A stretch of 64,000 nucleotides of DNA from Macrolepiota albuminosa (taxonomy: Eukaryota; Basidiomycota; Agaricomycetes; Agaricales; Agaricaceae), in contig JAMWFC010000102.1 in assembly GCA_027475525.1 (NCBI GenBank), positions 1 to 64,000 on the forward strand, given 5' to 3'. The position numbers were made by a program, and so were the translations under genes. Shown piece after piece: positions 47,917 through 60,106 of the stretch. The first letter of the stretch is position 1. Each line of letters begins with the position of its first letter. A model generated the notes under the pieces. The model was not told where the DNA came from. It made no database searches and worked only from the letters and a program-made list of their open reading frames with translations.

Positions 47917-49624
47917 ATGACGGGAAATAATCCCGATTCCTCATTGCAATCGCAAATGTATGGTCGTTTCATTCTAGACGCTACACCTTTCAAATTTAAA
48001 TTAGAATGCCCCGGACCTACCTCGATCTTATCTCCTATAGTGACACCTAAGTCCCTTATAATTGTTTTCAATGGTGCTAACCTGCATTGTCACAGCTATA
48101 CTCTATTATGATTATGCACTCACGTTGCCAATGGAAATAGACCGTTTCTGGGCAACCCGCTCTATCTCTTGGGCCTCCGGATTTTTCTACCTTAATCGCT
48201 ATCTGACACTCCTCGGACATATTCCGCTTGTGGTCTGGCAAGCGTACCTAGACTCACACACCTTGAACAAAGCAGAGGTACGCGAGTCTTGTCTTACAAG
48301 GTGGTATGTTGATAGGTGGTATAATATCTCAGATGTGAGTTGAGATATTTTTTGCGTTTCAAGTTACAAAAGTTTTCAGCAAACCTGGAATCTAGCTGTG
48401 CTTCTTTCAGCTTGTATCATCAATATCTCGCAGTTGTCATTCAAGTCATCGTGGGTAGTAAGCACACACTAAAAATCTTGTGACTTCAATGTTGGTACTG
48501 AAGGGTTGGTTTCTGGCTATGATCAGTCATTTTCATTATGCGAACCTATGCTCTTTATGATCGAAATTTACGAGTACTGGTGTTGATATCTGCATGTGGC
48601 CTTGTTGTCTTCATCTATGGGACTGTGTGCATTCTACCTTCCTCCAAGAATTTGCTTGATGCGACTTTTAGTGGTCGGTTGCTACTGGGCATGGTTCTGG
48701 GTCCGCTGCAATCCACACAGAAATTGTCTGTGTACCATCATTGCTGAAGGCTGAGTGAGAGCATTCTTTTCTCACCCACAAAAAGTGTAGCTGACTGAAG
48801 TTCTAGAGCAAATCGTTTGTATTCAATAAAATCAATAAGTCCTGCATATTCCTGACATTTCAATGACATTCTATAGGGCTCGGAAACGCGTGGATTGGGA
48901 TGCTGATGTTTGATATCCTAATCTTTGTAATGACTCTGTACCGATCGTGGCGACAAAGTCGAGGGGGAAATGCATCCTTATTGTCTCTTATTCTTCGAGA
49001 TGGTGATTGATTTCCTGCAAGTCTTCTTGTGTAATCCTGGGCCGACGTTTTTACTCATTCTACAGGGGTTATCTACTTTGGGTAAGGACGACCGAATTTG
49101 TTTTCGGACCAGATATTGATGACACGGCTACTCTAGAATCATCTCCATAGTAGTATTGATGAATATCATAGCATTCCATGTATGTGTTTGATCTCTGTAG
49201 CCTCGATCTTGAACTGATACTTGGATAGGTTTCACCTGTAAGTTCCTTGATCAAAGGTAGCCAGGAGTTCATGTCGCTTGTCAGGTTCATCAACGAGGTT
49301 TCATCACAACTTTTGCCAACATGTCCGATCCTTGATATTATTAACTAATTGAATTATTGCTCATTTTATATCTTACAGAGTATCAAGTACCATGATATCT
49401 CGACTTATGCTCAACTTGCGCGACCCAAAACTTGTGCTCATTTTATATCTTACAGAGTATCAAGTACCATGATATCTCGACTTATGCTCAACTTGCGCGA
49501 CCCAAAACTTGCTGCACAATGCCGGACATGCATGCATCACGAGCATCCCAGTCTGGTTTTGTCCACCATAGTCGATGTCAATACTCTATCTGATAGGTCA
49601 ATGGCAACGATTAATGAAGCTTGA
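47917..49624 (+). CDS. DUF6533 multi-pass membrane protein, paralogue 1
   Basis: Agaricomycete DUF6533 proteins have about seven membrane segments and unknown function. The first exon is short (MTGNNPDSSLQSQ). The signature exon follows with AILYYDYALTLPMEIDRFW and FFYLNRYLTLLGHIPLV, then NISQLSFKSS, VFIMRTYALYDRNLRVLVLISACGL, GNAWIGMLMFDILIFVMTLYRSW, a loop ending LILRDG, INEVSSQLLPTC, and finally the C-terminal SSTMISRLMLNLRDPKLAA. Introns are short. A perfect 77-bp tandem duplication (49358-49511) covers the acceptor before SSTMISRL: using the second acceptor gives an intact end, and removing one copy leaves an intron of about 57 nt. Some middle exon borders are uncertain. Confidence 0.75.
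49358..49511. repeat. Perfect 77-bp tandem duplication (probable assembly join)
   Basis: 49358-49434 and 49435-49511 are identical and adjacent. The unit spans the intron/exon border of the last exon of the DUF6533 gene. Confidence 0.9.
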
Positions 49625-49796
49625 ACTTGAAGGATTACCTTAGTAGTATGATCATAGGTTTCTGGCAGTGAATCTTGGTCTGAATATGCATTATTTCAGC
49701 TCTTGTGTGTCGTAATATAGAATACACTGTTAATGTACCCAATAGTGACTTATTGACCAAAAACATATTGACAGTTGTGGTAATCCACAGGAGCAG

Positions 49797-49950
49797 TTTT
49801 CAGGTGGTCCTGGGGTTGGTTTTGAGCTATCTGACTACCAAAGACACGAAGACCACGGTCGGTCTTTCTTGAATTTTCAGGTGGTCCTGGGGTTGGTTTT
49901 GAGCTATCTGACTACCAAAGACACGAAGACCACGGTCGGTCTTTCTTGAA
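49797..49950. repeat. Perfect 77-bp tandem duplication (probable assembly join)
   Basis: 49797-49873 and 49874-49950 are identical and adjacent, with two more bases matching by chance at the right edge. The unit lies inside a minus-strand frame and shifts it, because 77 is not a multiple of three. Confidence 0.9.
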
Positions 49951-50688
49951 TTAGTTGGCTTTTGGATTTTGGCAGCAGTCGGAACTTCAATTCTCTTGGG
50001 CTGGTCAACAAAAGCGGCCTGTTGTCGGAGTTTACTCGTTCTATCCCTTGATCTAGAGCCTCCAAACTTCCAGGAAATCTCAAGTTGCTCACGATCTAGT
50101 AAGTAGCATTCTCCATAGAATGATTCATAATAACAAGTTAGAGATGTCAGCCCCTGTCCAAGTGAGAAGTACCAAAAAACCGGGAGGAAAATTGAGAGCT
50201 GACCTGCCAAATTGTCGTCTTAGTGGCATGGTAGCAAGCCGTATGGCGGAGCTTCATACTGTCACGCTCCCTTGTGGTCGGACGGAAAGGCATCCACTTC
50301 CTCAAGCTTTCTAATTTGTTCTTCCGTCATTTTATAGTTAAGACCCTATGTTCGTATCAAAAGATACTGGATGGTCAGATCTTGCACACTGCTGATGCAT
50401 TCACCTACTGAGCAGGCTTTGCCGAGATTCGTTTTCAGCTACCATGGTCAAAGCTGAACTGTTTTTCGTTTAGCTCAAATAAAAGGCCAGTACCGCCTCA
50501 AAACGCGCTACTGCGAATAGCCCTCTTGCAGTGGCAACAGCTATGGGGTTCTCGTGCGGCTCGTACGCCCTGTCTGTAGTATCCACAATACTGCGATGAA
50601 ATGAAATTTTGCTATCCTGCTTGGGACTTAGAGCAACTGCCTGAGAGACACCTTGATTGAACATTCCACAATTTGAAAAAGACGGCAC
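49827..50688 (-). CDS. Unrecognised minus-strand gene, model incomplete
   Basis: Plausible exons read MPSFSNCGMFNQGVSQAVAL and AVATARGLFAVARFEAV (50688-50470). Next is a piece with MTEEQIRKLEEVDAFPSDHKGA (about 50335-50270), then CYLLDREQLEISWKFGGSRSRDR and QQAAFVDQPKRIEVPTAAKIQ (to about 49960). The 77-bp duplication repeats KTDRGLRVFGSQ-type coding in a shifted frame, so the true C-terminus cannot be read. The family is unknown. It may equally be two unrelated fragments. Confidence 0.35.
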
Positions 50689-50757
50689 GTGTTCCTATCA
50701 ATTATTTCTGAGCAACTGTCAAGATCCCATCTTCTATCAGTTGGAAAGGAAAGTTCG

Positions 50758-50765
50758 ATCTTATG
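50758..50765. repeat. Target-site duplication, left, copy B
   Basis: ATCTTATG abuts the left inverted repeat and matches 58227-58234. Confidence 0.9.
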
Positions 50766-51090
50766 CACCTGTAGCTACCACGTATCGCGCCTAATTAGGC
50801 GTGACATTTAATCAATATGCCACGCCTAATTAGGCGTGATTTATCTTATTCTCCCTTCCTGCGATAATACACCTGTTATTGCAGAGTATGTTGTCCGGCT
50901 ATTCATTGCCGGTGCCATCAAGCACACGACCATCGGCAACGTCATTGCCATCATCCCGTCGGGTGTCTGTTCGGAGATCACGCCGGCTGTTGATCACGCC
51001 CCTTGCTCATCGTCGGACACGATGAGCTCATGTCCCTTGCTCAAAATGCATCAGAAAATCCCAGAAAAATCGGAATAAATTTGTACATCA
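50766..51090 (+). repeat. Left terminal inverted repeat, copy B (325 bp)
   Basis: Same sequence as 24303-24627, including the two CGCCTAATTAGGCG palindromes. Confidence 0.9.
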
Positions 51091-51146
51091 TGTAAACGTA
51101 ATGTAGAATAATATAATACAAATAACAAGTGTAGAGAGGGCCTCAA

Positions 51147-54100
51147 TTAAACATCTGATGAAATCTGGATCACCTTATGTACCTGTTCAGCCAGCACGGT
51201 ATCGTCGTCGTCGTCGTCGTCATCATCATCGTCGTTGTCATTCCCATCCTCCCTGCCATCATTGCCCTCAACACATACATTGCTACCATCCTCAACAATC
51301 TCACGTTGTCCGTCACCCTCATCTACCTCCATGTCCTCTTCACTTCCTATGTCAACCTGAGATCGAACACCGGGGACGAGAGACCCTGAGAAGCCAGGGT
51401 GAGATGCTAGTTTATGAAAGCGTTGCATATGGAGGGCATTAAATTGATGTAGACGTTCCCGCTGCAAGTAGATCTGATGGGCAATAGTACTGTCCTTTAT
51501 TGCGACTGTTTTCTCTCGCTCATGCAGATAGGCATCTTCATCTTGCATATACGTCACAAATCGTCGAATTTCCACATTCAACCGGTCAATTTCCTCCCTG
51601 GCACGCTGGATCTTATAGTACTCATCCATCATGATTCGAGCCGCAGGTGCTGCCCAAGGACGTTCACGTACATCTTCACGCGTGTCTGATAATAGATCAA
51701 AATCGGCAAGGAACGCATATTCAACTACAAGATCCCACGAAAGCTCGGGGCGTGGTGGGCAAAGTGCACGAGCAGCAATGTTATATTTGTCGAGTGCATT
51801 TCGCACAGCCTGCGATCTTGCTTTGAGGGCCTTGCCTATGTGTTTACGCAACTTATACCCTGTTAATCACCAATGTCAGTATTGTATTTTGAATAATAAT
51901 ATGGTTAGACGCACCCATTTGAGACATATTCATCTTCGATAACTCAAACATCCTTGAAACCACTAATTCCTCCAAATGATCAAGACAACGTTGATAGCGA
52001 CGCTTAGCTGCCATCTCCGCTGCTGCACTCCACTCAGGGTTTGCTCGAGTCCATCGTGTTGTGACCCCAAGCTTTGTTTCGAGGCTCTGAACAACTTTGA
52101 GGTCCTTTTCGTGGATTTCTAAGGCATGGCGGCGTTCTGTCTCGATTGACCGTGTATAGTCCCGTTCATTGTGATTGTCAGGGGTGATTACAAGCCATTT
52201 TGCCTGTGCCTCATCTAATGCTTTCCTAGATCAAATGTTAGGGCTGCTCATGATAGAAAGGAGGTGTGACGGACTGGCTTGCCTCGAGGTTCACTAGCTT
52301 CTGATAGTATTCCATCTGTAACGTCTCTTGTAAAGGCTCTCGAGATAGTTCTTGAAGATACACCTTTTCTTCTGCCAGCCATTGCTTGAACGTCTCAAAG
52401 CCCACTACTCCATGATCCCTCATCTGCTTCTCCAATGCAGGCAAGCCTTTGAGTAATCTAATTGCCTGGTAGTAATTATTAACGAGGAAAGTGCCTATGA
52501 AACAAATCAATTGAAAAGAAAAATAATTGAATAGGAACGCACTGAGGTTTGCATAGCTCTCTTGTCTATCCATATGTTTAATGTATTCCTGAATACTCTG
52601 CTTGCGATGAAAAACACTTGCATATCGTATGGATGAGGCCAGGGCATTGGACTTAGAAAAAAACCGTTCACACCCCTCGAGATCTTCAAGACCCAGTCCT
52701 TCGACATATTTTGCAAGGAAGGAAAGCTGGCATCGTCGATTATGAGCATGCCCGTGAAAACTACCCACAAGTGACCTATATTGAAGCTCACAGGCACGTG
52801 GTCCAAGGGGGCTGTTGGCAACCGTTATGCCAAATTTACAGCCAATGTCGTAACCAGCACCAATACGAATGCCGAACACATCTAAGAGCTCACTGATGAC
52901 TGCCAAGGGATATTTGGCACTTTTGGCAAGGCATCAGGTAACGGATACGGTAAATATGTGGAAATAGACGCACAGTTCACCACTCTGAATCATGTCGGCA
53001 ATTAATAAAACAAAACCATGCCGACAAAGGGCAAGGAAAACTCCAGTCTCATCAAATATTCCCCACATCCGTGCAGTCAACTCATCGATCATATTCTTCC
53101 ATCGTTCTCCACAAGGGTTGGACTCTGAGCCCTCTGTGCCTTCTTCCTATGCCAGTGGTGAGTATGGATGATTTATTTGCATAACGAAAACGAATAACTT
53201 ACAGAGTCTTTTCCTGTTGGCAACAGTTCCTGAAGCACACCTTTTGCCCATTCATCCACTGTCTCTCGACTAAGATAATAGTCACCATCTACATCACGTC
53301 CATCCCGCAGCTCTTTGGTAGTTCCTGGTATCAATTCCCCGTTTTCATCTTCTGTTGCTGGCTCACGACGGATTACCCGCTTGAGGGAATCATTCCCGTC
53401 CATTGTTACGAGCATCTCAAAAATCATTTCCTTCTCTCCTTCTAGCTTGTAGGTACAAGGAGGGCATGCATGACGAAGCCTCCACTTTGGTGTATCGCGT
53501 TTGAGAGCAGCCTGGACACGCTTTTCGGTTTCAGCACGTATAGAGAGGTAGACATCATATGCAATAGAGAACTGTCTGCTGAGATATGGCTTGAAAGGCA
53601 CGCCATGTAAGTCACACAAGCTTTTAACAAAGGGCTGGATGGCAAGGTGTGGGCATCGTAAGTGTGTTGTGCGAAATAATTCAACAGTGCGTATGGAGAA
53701 CGCAACGTTTGGATGATACGGTGCTGAGGGAATAAGGCCCTGCTCAATGATTGAGGCAGCTACAGTTTCACCTCCTTTAAGCATGGGCACATCAAGAGAA
53801 TAAGTCTCTGCTCAATATTAAACAAAATGTGACAATGCGAAGTGATTATATGACTCACCATAAAGATCAACAATTTTAATGCCCTTAGTCTCCTGAACTA
53901 CTGCATCCTGACTCAAGGGAGCAGCAAGTCCCTTCCCTGAAACACCCCATGACTTGCTCCACTTGAGGTATGCATTGACCATTGCATTGAGCTGCGTCGC
54001 AAAACCAAGATTCCGGCGAATAATCATATCTCGACGGGCACGATATTCTTTTCGTTTTCTTCGTGGCCGAAGCTCCTCTTCCAACAGCTCCTGAAACTCA

Positions 54101-54445
54101 CCACCAGCATGGCTCAGGTTGATTTCAGCATGGCCATCAAAGACTGCATCAATGTCCACCCATTGTTCATTGTTATTGTGATCATGGCAACTGTCTGGCA
54201 GGTCACGAATCTCATCGAGCGCACGTTGCCTTTCTTCATCTTGAGCTGAGTTCATAATAAGTTTTCATGCAAACTATAAACATTTTTGTAGACTGACCTT
54301 GTTGATGTTTTTGAATTGCCTTCTTTTGGCGTGCACGGAAGGCATGTATACCAGGCCGACTGAGAGTTTGAACAAATGGTGTGTGTACTGAGCCTTCTCC
54401 AACAATCTTGAACTTGCCCTTGCTGGATTTCCGCCGACGGAGCAT
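51147..54445 (-). CDS. KDZ transposase, copy B
   Basis: The same exon structure, motifs (CPPC cluster, MDGN, YDIGC, GCER) and acidic tail as the copy A transposase at 24684-27982. No coding difference was seen. Intact frames in both copies make either a possible source of transposase. Confidence 0.88.
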
Positions 54446-54830
54446 TAGACAAAGTAAGTACAGAGTTGACAAGTTTGATGAAACAAAACGTGACCGTGAT
54501 TTCTGCTGTATACTTATTTCTAGGTTCAGCACGTTAAACCCCTGCTTGATTCATCTATCTGACTAATGGTAAATACTTGTCACTGGTTCTATAGCAGATT
54601 CTGAGAGATATCGTAAAATGTGAATGTGTTGGACAAGGTCTTCAGTGAAAAATGTTATATTGAGCAAGATTTCAAGAAACCAGTTGCTTAGTCCGATGTT
54701 GTGATAAAATTGTATTTCCAGTGAGAAAAGCCTACGCAAAAACACACTTTGGAAAATTCAAGTTACAACTTAATAAGACACCACATGTCAAATGACGAGA
54801 AAACAATATATTAACTAGAACTAGCTAACA

Positions 54831-56135
54831 CTAATGTGGACTGAAGCATGAAGAAACTTCGCCTGCCATATAACTACGTGTAAAAATCATCGCTGCTGCT
54901 GCCAGACCCGTTGTTCGGAAGAGTGAAGGGTTAGGATGCCGGCCGATAGCAGCTTCAGCAGCAGCTCTATACAGTAAAAAAAAGTTAGCTGACGAGTTAC
55001 AAAAAATAAGAACTAGTACTGACCGCCCCTCATAGACACCAGGCATCGCACCTCGTTCAACCACCCAAAAGCATTCCTCATCAGTAATCTCAGACTTTAA
55101 AGACTGTCTCTCTCCGGAATGCAAAGGAAGTGATGAGGAAGCACCCTTGAATAATTGGTGCGAAGGAGATGATGGCAAGGGAGCAGTCTTGAATGACTGT
55201 GCTTGATGGGTAGACGACAATCCAGATGTACCATGAGAACATGAAAATGCAGATGGCACCGATGTGGCTGAGTCATCTGAGTCGGACAAGAACATGTCCT
55301 CATCATCTGATATGGGCACGCACTGCCGATGATGGGAAGAGGCTGGGGTTGGGCAGTGTGAAGAGACATGGACTCGGCAACTCCTCAAGGTGGGCTGGGA
55401 TAGTTGAGGAACTTGGCGACTTTTTGAGGTGGGTTGGAATGATTGAGGAGTCGGAGATAAAGAGCGTATTTGATGTTCATGGGCCAATTTTTGATGAAGT
55501 TGAGGAGAGAGACTTTGGTGAAGCATGGGAGCAGACTGAGATGTATGAGGGTAGGATGAGCTTCTTGACACACTTGCAGGCACTTTGTTGATCTCGGTCA
55601 CTAGGTCATTTGCTAGAGCATGTTCCCATGCTTTGACAGCCGCATCATAGCTGTAGTAGCCTTGAAGCCAGCCTTTTTTTCCACCAGGAAGGTCATGAAT
55701 CTGCTGCGCAGCAGCAGGCCTATCCAAGTAGTTACATAGGCAAAGTAAGAATAAGGCTCGAAAAACTCTTACCATGTCTCAAATATACCAGTTTTATACC
55801 CACGATACACAACGTATGCGACTTTCCTCCGCAATGTGGGGTCATCGGGCTCAAAAATATCAGGCCTCCCATGCAGATGCTGTTCTCTGGCCGATGCAAA
55901 GACATCATCAAGATTTGCAGTAGGTTCTTTGAAATTTTTGGTCTTTGCTGAAGCTATGGCTGTCGTGAATGGGGTAAGGTAACATGCATATCTGCAACCT
56001 CATGTGCTTACTAGGTCGTGCTTGAACATTTGTTTGTTGGGGAGTCGATGGCGTAGACCCTGATAGAGTGAAAGAATGAAATTAAATTAAATCATAAATG
56101 CCTGAAAACAACGTACTGTTTGCTGAAAAACGCAT
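54831..56135 (-). CDS. KDZ-borne protein with two RNase H1 N-terminal-like modules, copy B
   Basis: Identical in translation to the gene at 28368-29672: start MRFSAN, first module YRGYKTGIFETW/LPGGKKGWLQGYY, Ser-rich linker, and second module CFWVVERGAMPGVYEG. Same position upstream of the transposase. Confidence 0.65.
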
Positions 56136-56251
56136 CCTAAAGAAAAAGAGGGAGGATACAAGGGAGAATAAAGAAATAATGGAAAGTAACAAAGGTAAGG
56201 CATCATGCGTCAAGATTCAACACAAGTTTGAACCACTCACGTGATTGTTGG

Positions 56252-57807
56252 ATGACGAATCTCAATCAACAAGCATTAGAGAACACAACCAGTACAGTGC
56301 CAGATACGATGTCTAATTCAGTCCAATTCAATGATCTCAGTCTTGAGCCCATGACTTGGGCTTCTCGTAATCCTGACAGACCCGTTCAATCTGGGCGTCT
56401 TCGTCTCTCTAAGTCAAGCTCACAGTCTGATGCGTCGATGGGTACTCACACCCTTTTGAAGAAGAACACAAAGGAAAACCTTGATCTGACTCGAGAAGCT
56501 GTCTCACAATATCTCACTGACCAGGACAAGTTTATTCAACAAACTTCGGAGCATTTTTTGGTGGACCAGGACCGTGTCAAGAAGATGATAGTTCATGGTT
56601 CAAACTACGCATCGACACGTCGCCCCTCACTTGCAAATGCAATTACTCACCACAAGGCTACTAAGCTGAATGAGGGTGAGTTTTATTCTACTGACTTGCT
56701 AGCTAATCTCATGATCTTGCGGTGCCAGGTCGCGTTCCTGGAGATCGTTTGAAACTCAAGGATATCCAACAATATATCAACAATGATCCAGAATTGGATC
56801 CTTCAAAGATGAGCAAGAAACAAAAGAAAGAATTTATTGATGAACTTGTCGAACATCGTGCCCTCAAATCACAGGGTTCACGTTTCAGTAATCATGCTTC
56901 GGCCATTGATGCGCACCAAAACATCAAGGCCATCACTTCAGAGGTAGATTGTTTCCATCTTACATGTATTTCTCCCTCGATGACCTGTCATGCAGATGAG
57001 AAACCTTTTTCTCCGTACAGGTGTTCGTTCATTTGCTTTCTTTTCCCGGGGTCATGCCGAAGACACCACGACCACGTTCACTGCCACTTCAGATGATACG
57101 GTCATGAGGTTCTTTCCAGAGGTCTTGAGGCTAGACTATGCTGATGTTCTGGCCAAGTTTGAGATGTACTCCTGCTTGGAGAATCGAAGTAAGTGATGTT
57201 CTTATCTGACATCCTCACAAACTCACAATGATAATAGCGGTAACAAAGCCAGATAACCTGCCTTCCCTGCGCGCTAAGTGTACAGGCCTCATTCTGCATG
57301 GATTGCGTGAGTTCAAGCTTACATATATTGTCCAAATCTGATTCATTAATAGGTTCGATTCTCAACAATAAGAGCATCAAGATGAATTATCAAAATTACG
57401 ATACAGCGATTGTGGAAAAGTACCATGTTCATCTGGTAGGCTGGCCTTCAAGAATACCATTTGGTAGCCCCTCGAATATTTCGACAGTTGATGATATTCG
57501 GCTCCTGCATTCAGCACTTCAGGGCAGCAACTGTGAGTGGGCATATCTCACGGCAGAGGAACGGAGGGCACATGATCAGAAACTTGCTGATGCACGCAGC
57601 CAGGGAGTGGTGGTTGGGAAGAAGAGAAAAGAGCGGTCCGATAAAGGAAAGCCCAGGGTGAAAGGAGGAAAAACGCAAGCTAAGAAAAGGAAGATTTCTC
57701 AGCTGCCACTGGGCACTACGTACAGAAGCACAGAAGTTACCCATGATGAAGATGATGATGATGAGAGGCAGTTGCCTGATGACACCGACAGCGATGGCGA
57801 TGACTAG
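56252..57807 (+). CDS. KDZ-borne protein of unknown function, copy B
   Basis: Identical in translation to 29789-31344, including the GWPSRIPFGSP segment and the basic-then-acidic C-terminus. It is divergent from the hybrid-binding-like gene across a 116-bp spacer. Confidence 0.7.
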
Positions 57808-57901
57808 ATATATTTCAAAACAACACCGATACAGTTACCTTTCATTTGTCCTGGACCTTACGAGCTCGAGATCCCATGTTTAACTGTATTATATTATATA
57901 C

Positions 57902-58226
57902 TGATGTACAAATTTATTCCGATTTTTCTGGGATTTTCTGATGCATTTTGAGCAAGGGACATGAGCTCATCGTGTCCGACGATGAGCAAGGGGCGTGATC
58001 AACAGCCGGCGTGATCTCCGAACAGACACCCGACGGGATGATGGCAATGACGTTGCCGATGGTCGTGTGCTTGATGGCACCGGCAATGAATAGCCGGACA
58101 ACATACTCTGCAATAACAGGTGTATTATCGCAGGAAGGGAGAATAAGATAAATCACGCCTAATTAGGCGTGGCATATTGATTAAATGTCACGCCTAATTA
58201 GGCGCGATACGTGGTAGCTACAGGTG
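57902..58226 (-). repeat. Right terminal inverted repeat, copy B (325 bp)
   Basis: Reverse complement of 50766-51090. Confidence 0.9.
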
Positions 58227-58234
58227 ATCTTATG
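58227..58234. repeat. Target-site duplication, right, copy B
   Basis: ATCTTATG abuts the right inverted repeat and matches 50758-50765. Confidence 0.9.
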
Positions 58235-58480
58235 GTAGCCATACAAGTATGATGGTTGAAAATCAGCATAGGGGTGAATTTCGTGCTTGGTTCTTTTAAA
58301 TTTAGTAGTGTTACAGATCCTCAGACAGAATCCACCAATACCAACGTATCATTACACGGCCTTACTGCAATGAACATCCATCTTTTGATTATTGTAATCA
58401 CTGAACACATGACCACATGGTGCTGATGACACGGTATTCTCATTTTTGAACCTACACCAGCAGGAAAAAGAGCAAGACTC

Positions 58481-60106
58481 ATGGCCGATGCTGACCTGCG
58501 ATCTCAAGTGTATGATTTTCCCACGATAATGCTACTTATCTCTGAGTTTCTTCGTTCGACAGGACGAACAACAATTGTATTAACCTAGTGTCTTTCAGTA
58601 TGACTTCCCCTTCTATTGGCCCTGTCCAGCGCTCCGCTCATGCTACTTCAAGCCATACTCTACTATGACTATGCTCTAACGCTATCTACCGAAGTTGAGC
58701 GCTTTTGGTCCTCTCCGTCATTCTCGTGGGGCTCCACATTCTTCTATCTTAACCGTTACTTGGCGCTCTTTGGACACATCCCTATTGTAGCCCAAGACTT
58801 CTTCGTTTCGGATATTCCGGGTAAAAAAAAGGTATACTTAGTCGATTCTTTCTGGTTGGCTTGACCAAGTGTACGAATCTAGATGTAGGTGACACGCTCA
58901 ACATAAACTGAACTCAACACCTCTATGATCAGATGTGCTTTGCTGTCCTTGTACCATCAATATCTTGCAGTAATTATCCAAGTTATTGTTGGAAGTGTGT
59001 TGCCTTTCTGCTTTCGTCATGGCTGACTTACAGTTTTAATGGCCAGTTCTGTTGATCATGCGCATCCATGCTCTTTATGGTCGGAGTAATAAAGTACTTC
59101 TTTTCCTTTGTGCTTGTGGACTGGCTGCTATCGTATTTGGTGCTGTAAATTTGCAAGGTTTTTCATGTCAGTTCTCCGTCAACTAATCAATCCTAGTGGT
59201 CCGTGGCTGCGAGCCAAAATTCTGAGGTGCCAGAGGCTGATCTCAAGATAGCCTGTACCTCTCCATTGGCAAGCTCAGAGTAAGGACAACGTTTTTGTCC
59301 AGTGTCAAGTTGTTGATTGATCGCTAGCGCGAAGCGTTTGTTCTTTTTACGAAGGTACGAAAGGTTTGTTGCTGACTCTGGTAATAGGTATTGCGAATGC
59401 GTGGATTGGAATGTTCCTCTTTGATTCCCTGATTATTGGAATGACGGCGTACAAATCTTGGAGGCGGGGGCCCAGAGGGACCAGGTCACTATTTACAATA
59501 ATGCTACGTGATGGTGAGTCGATAGAGGGATTCCATCCTCGTTCAACCTGATAGAACTCGCAGGAACCACGTATTTTGGGTGAGTAGATTATTCTCCTCA
59601 TCGAGGTAGGAATCCTTTAAAGAAAATTCTTGATATAATTTGTAGCATCATGTCGATTGTAGCGTTCACTAATATCATTACATTTTACGTAAGTCCGAGC
59701 TCATACAAGTTGTATTCCACACTGAACATTCTGAAGGTATCTCCTGTCAGTTCCCTTCCTGATAATTTCATGTCTTCAGAATATCATCTATCTTCTAGGA
59801 TTACCAACGGGGATTTTTGACAACTTTTGCCAATGTGTGCGTCTTTCGTTTTGACCTATGATAGATTGCTTTGTGTAATCGGCCCCTCACTCACAAACGG
59901 ACTGCAGAGTATCAAGCACGATGATGACTAGGTTTATGCTCAATTTGCGCAACATGAGTTCGAGATACACAATCCGAGTACCCGTCAGTCGATGGCACTC
60001 GACGAGTCAGACCTCTTACTCTCCTTGGTCTCCTTACTCTCCACTCACCTTCAACCATACAAGATGCGTATCGAGGTCAGCCGCAGGTCATGACGAAATA
60101 CTTTGA
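58481..60106 (+). CDS. DUF6533 multi-pass membrane protein, paralogue 2
   Basis: This parallels paralogue 1 exon by exon. A short first exon (MADADLRSQ) is followed by LLQAILYYDYALTLSTEVERFW and FFYLNRYLALFGHIPIVA, then a cytosolic/loop region, ALYGRSNKVLLFLCACGL, IANAWIGMFLFDSLIIGMTAYKSW, a loop ending IMLRDG, and the C-terminal SSTMMTRFMLNLR with a Ser/Tyr-rich tail. The similarity to paralogue 1 (YYDYALTL, FYLNRYL, AWIGM, MLNLR) shows a tandem duplication later split by KDZ copy B. The introns are short, and several borders in 59150-59380 and 59520-59900 are approximate. The function of the family is not known; receptors or transport roles are speculation. Confidence 0.72.

Larger units (their letters stand above)
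50766..58226. mobile_element. KDZ-type DNA transposon, copy B (7,461 bp)
   Basis: This has the same length, orientation and gene content as copy A, with a constant offset of 26,463 bp. Every long translation in it matches copy A exactly. It is flanked by its own target duplication ATCTTATG, different from that of copy A, so it is an independent insertion rather than a segmental duplication of flanking DNA. It lies between the two DUF6533 paralogues. Confidence 0.92.
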
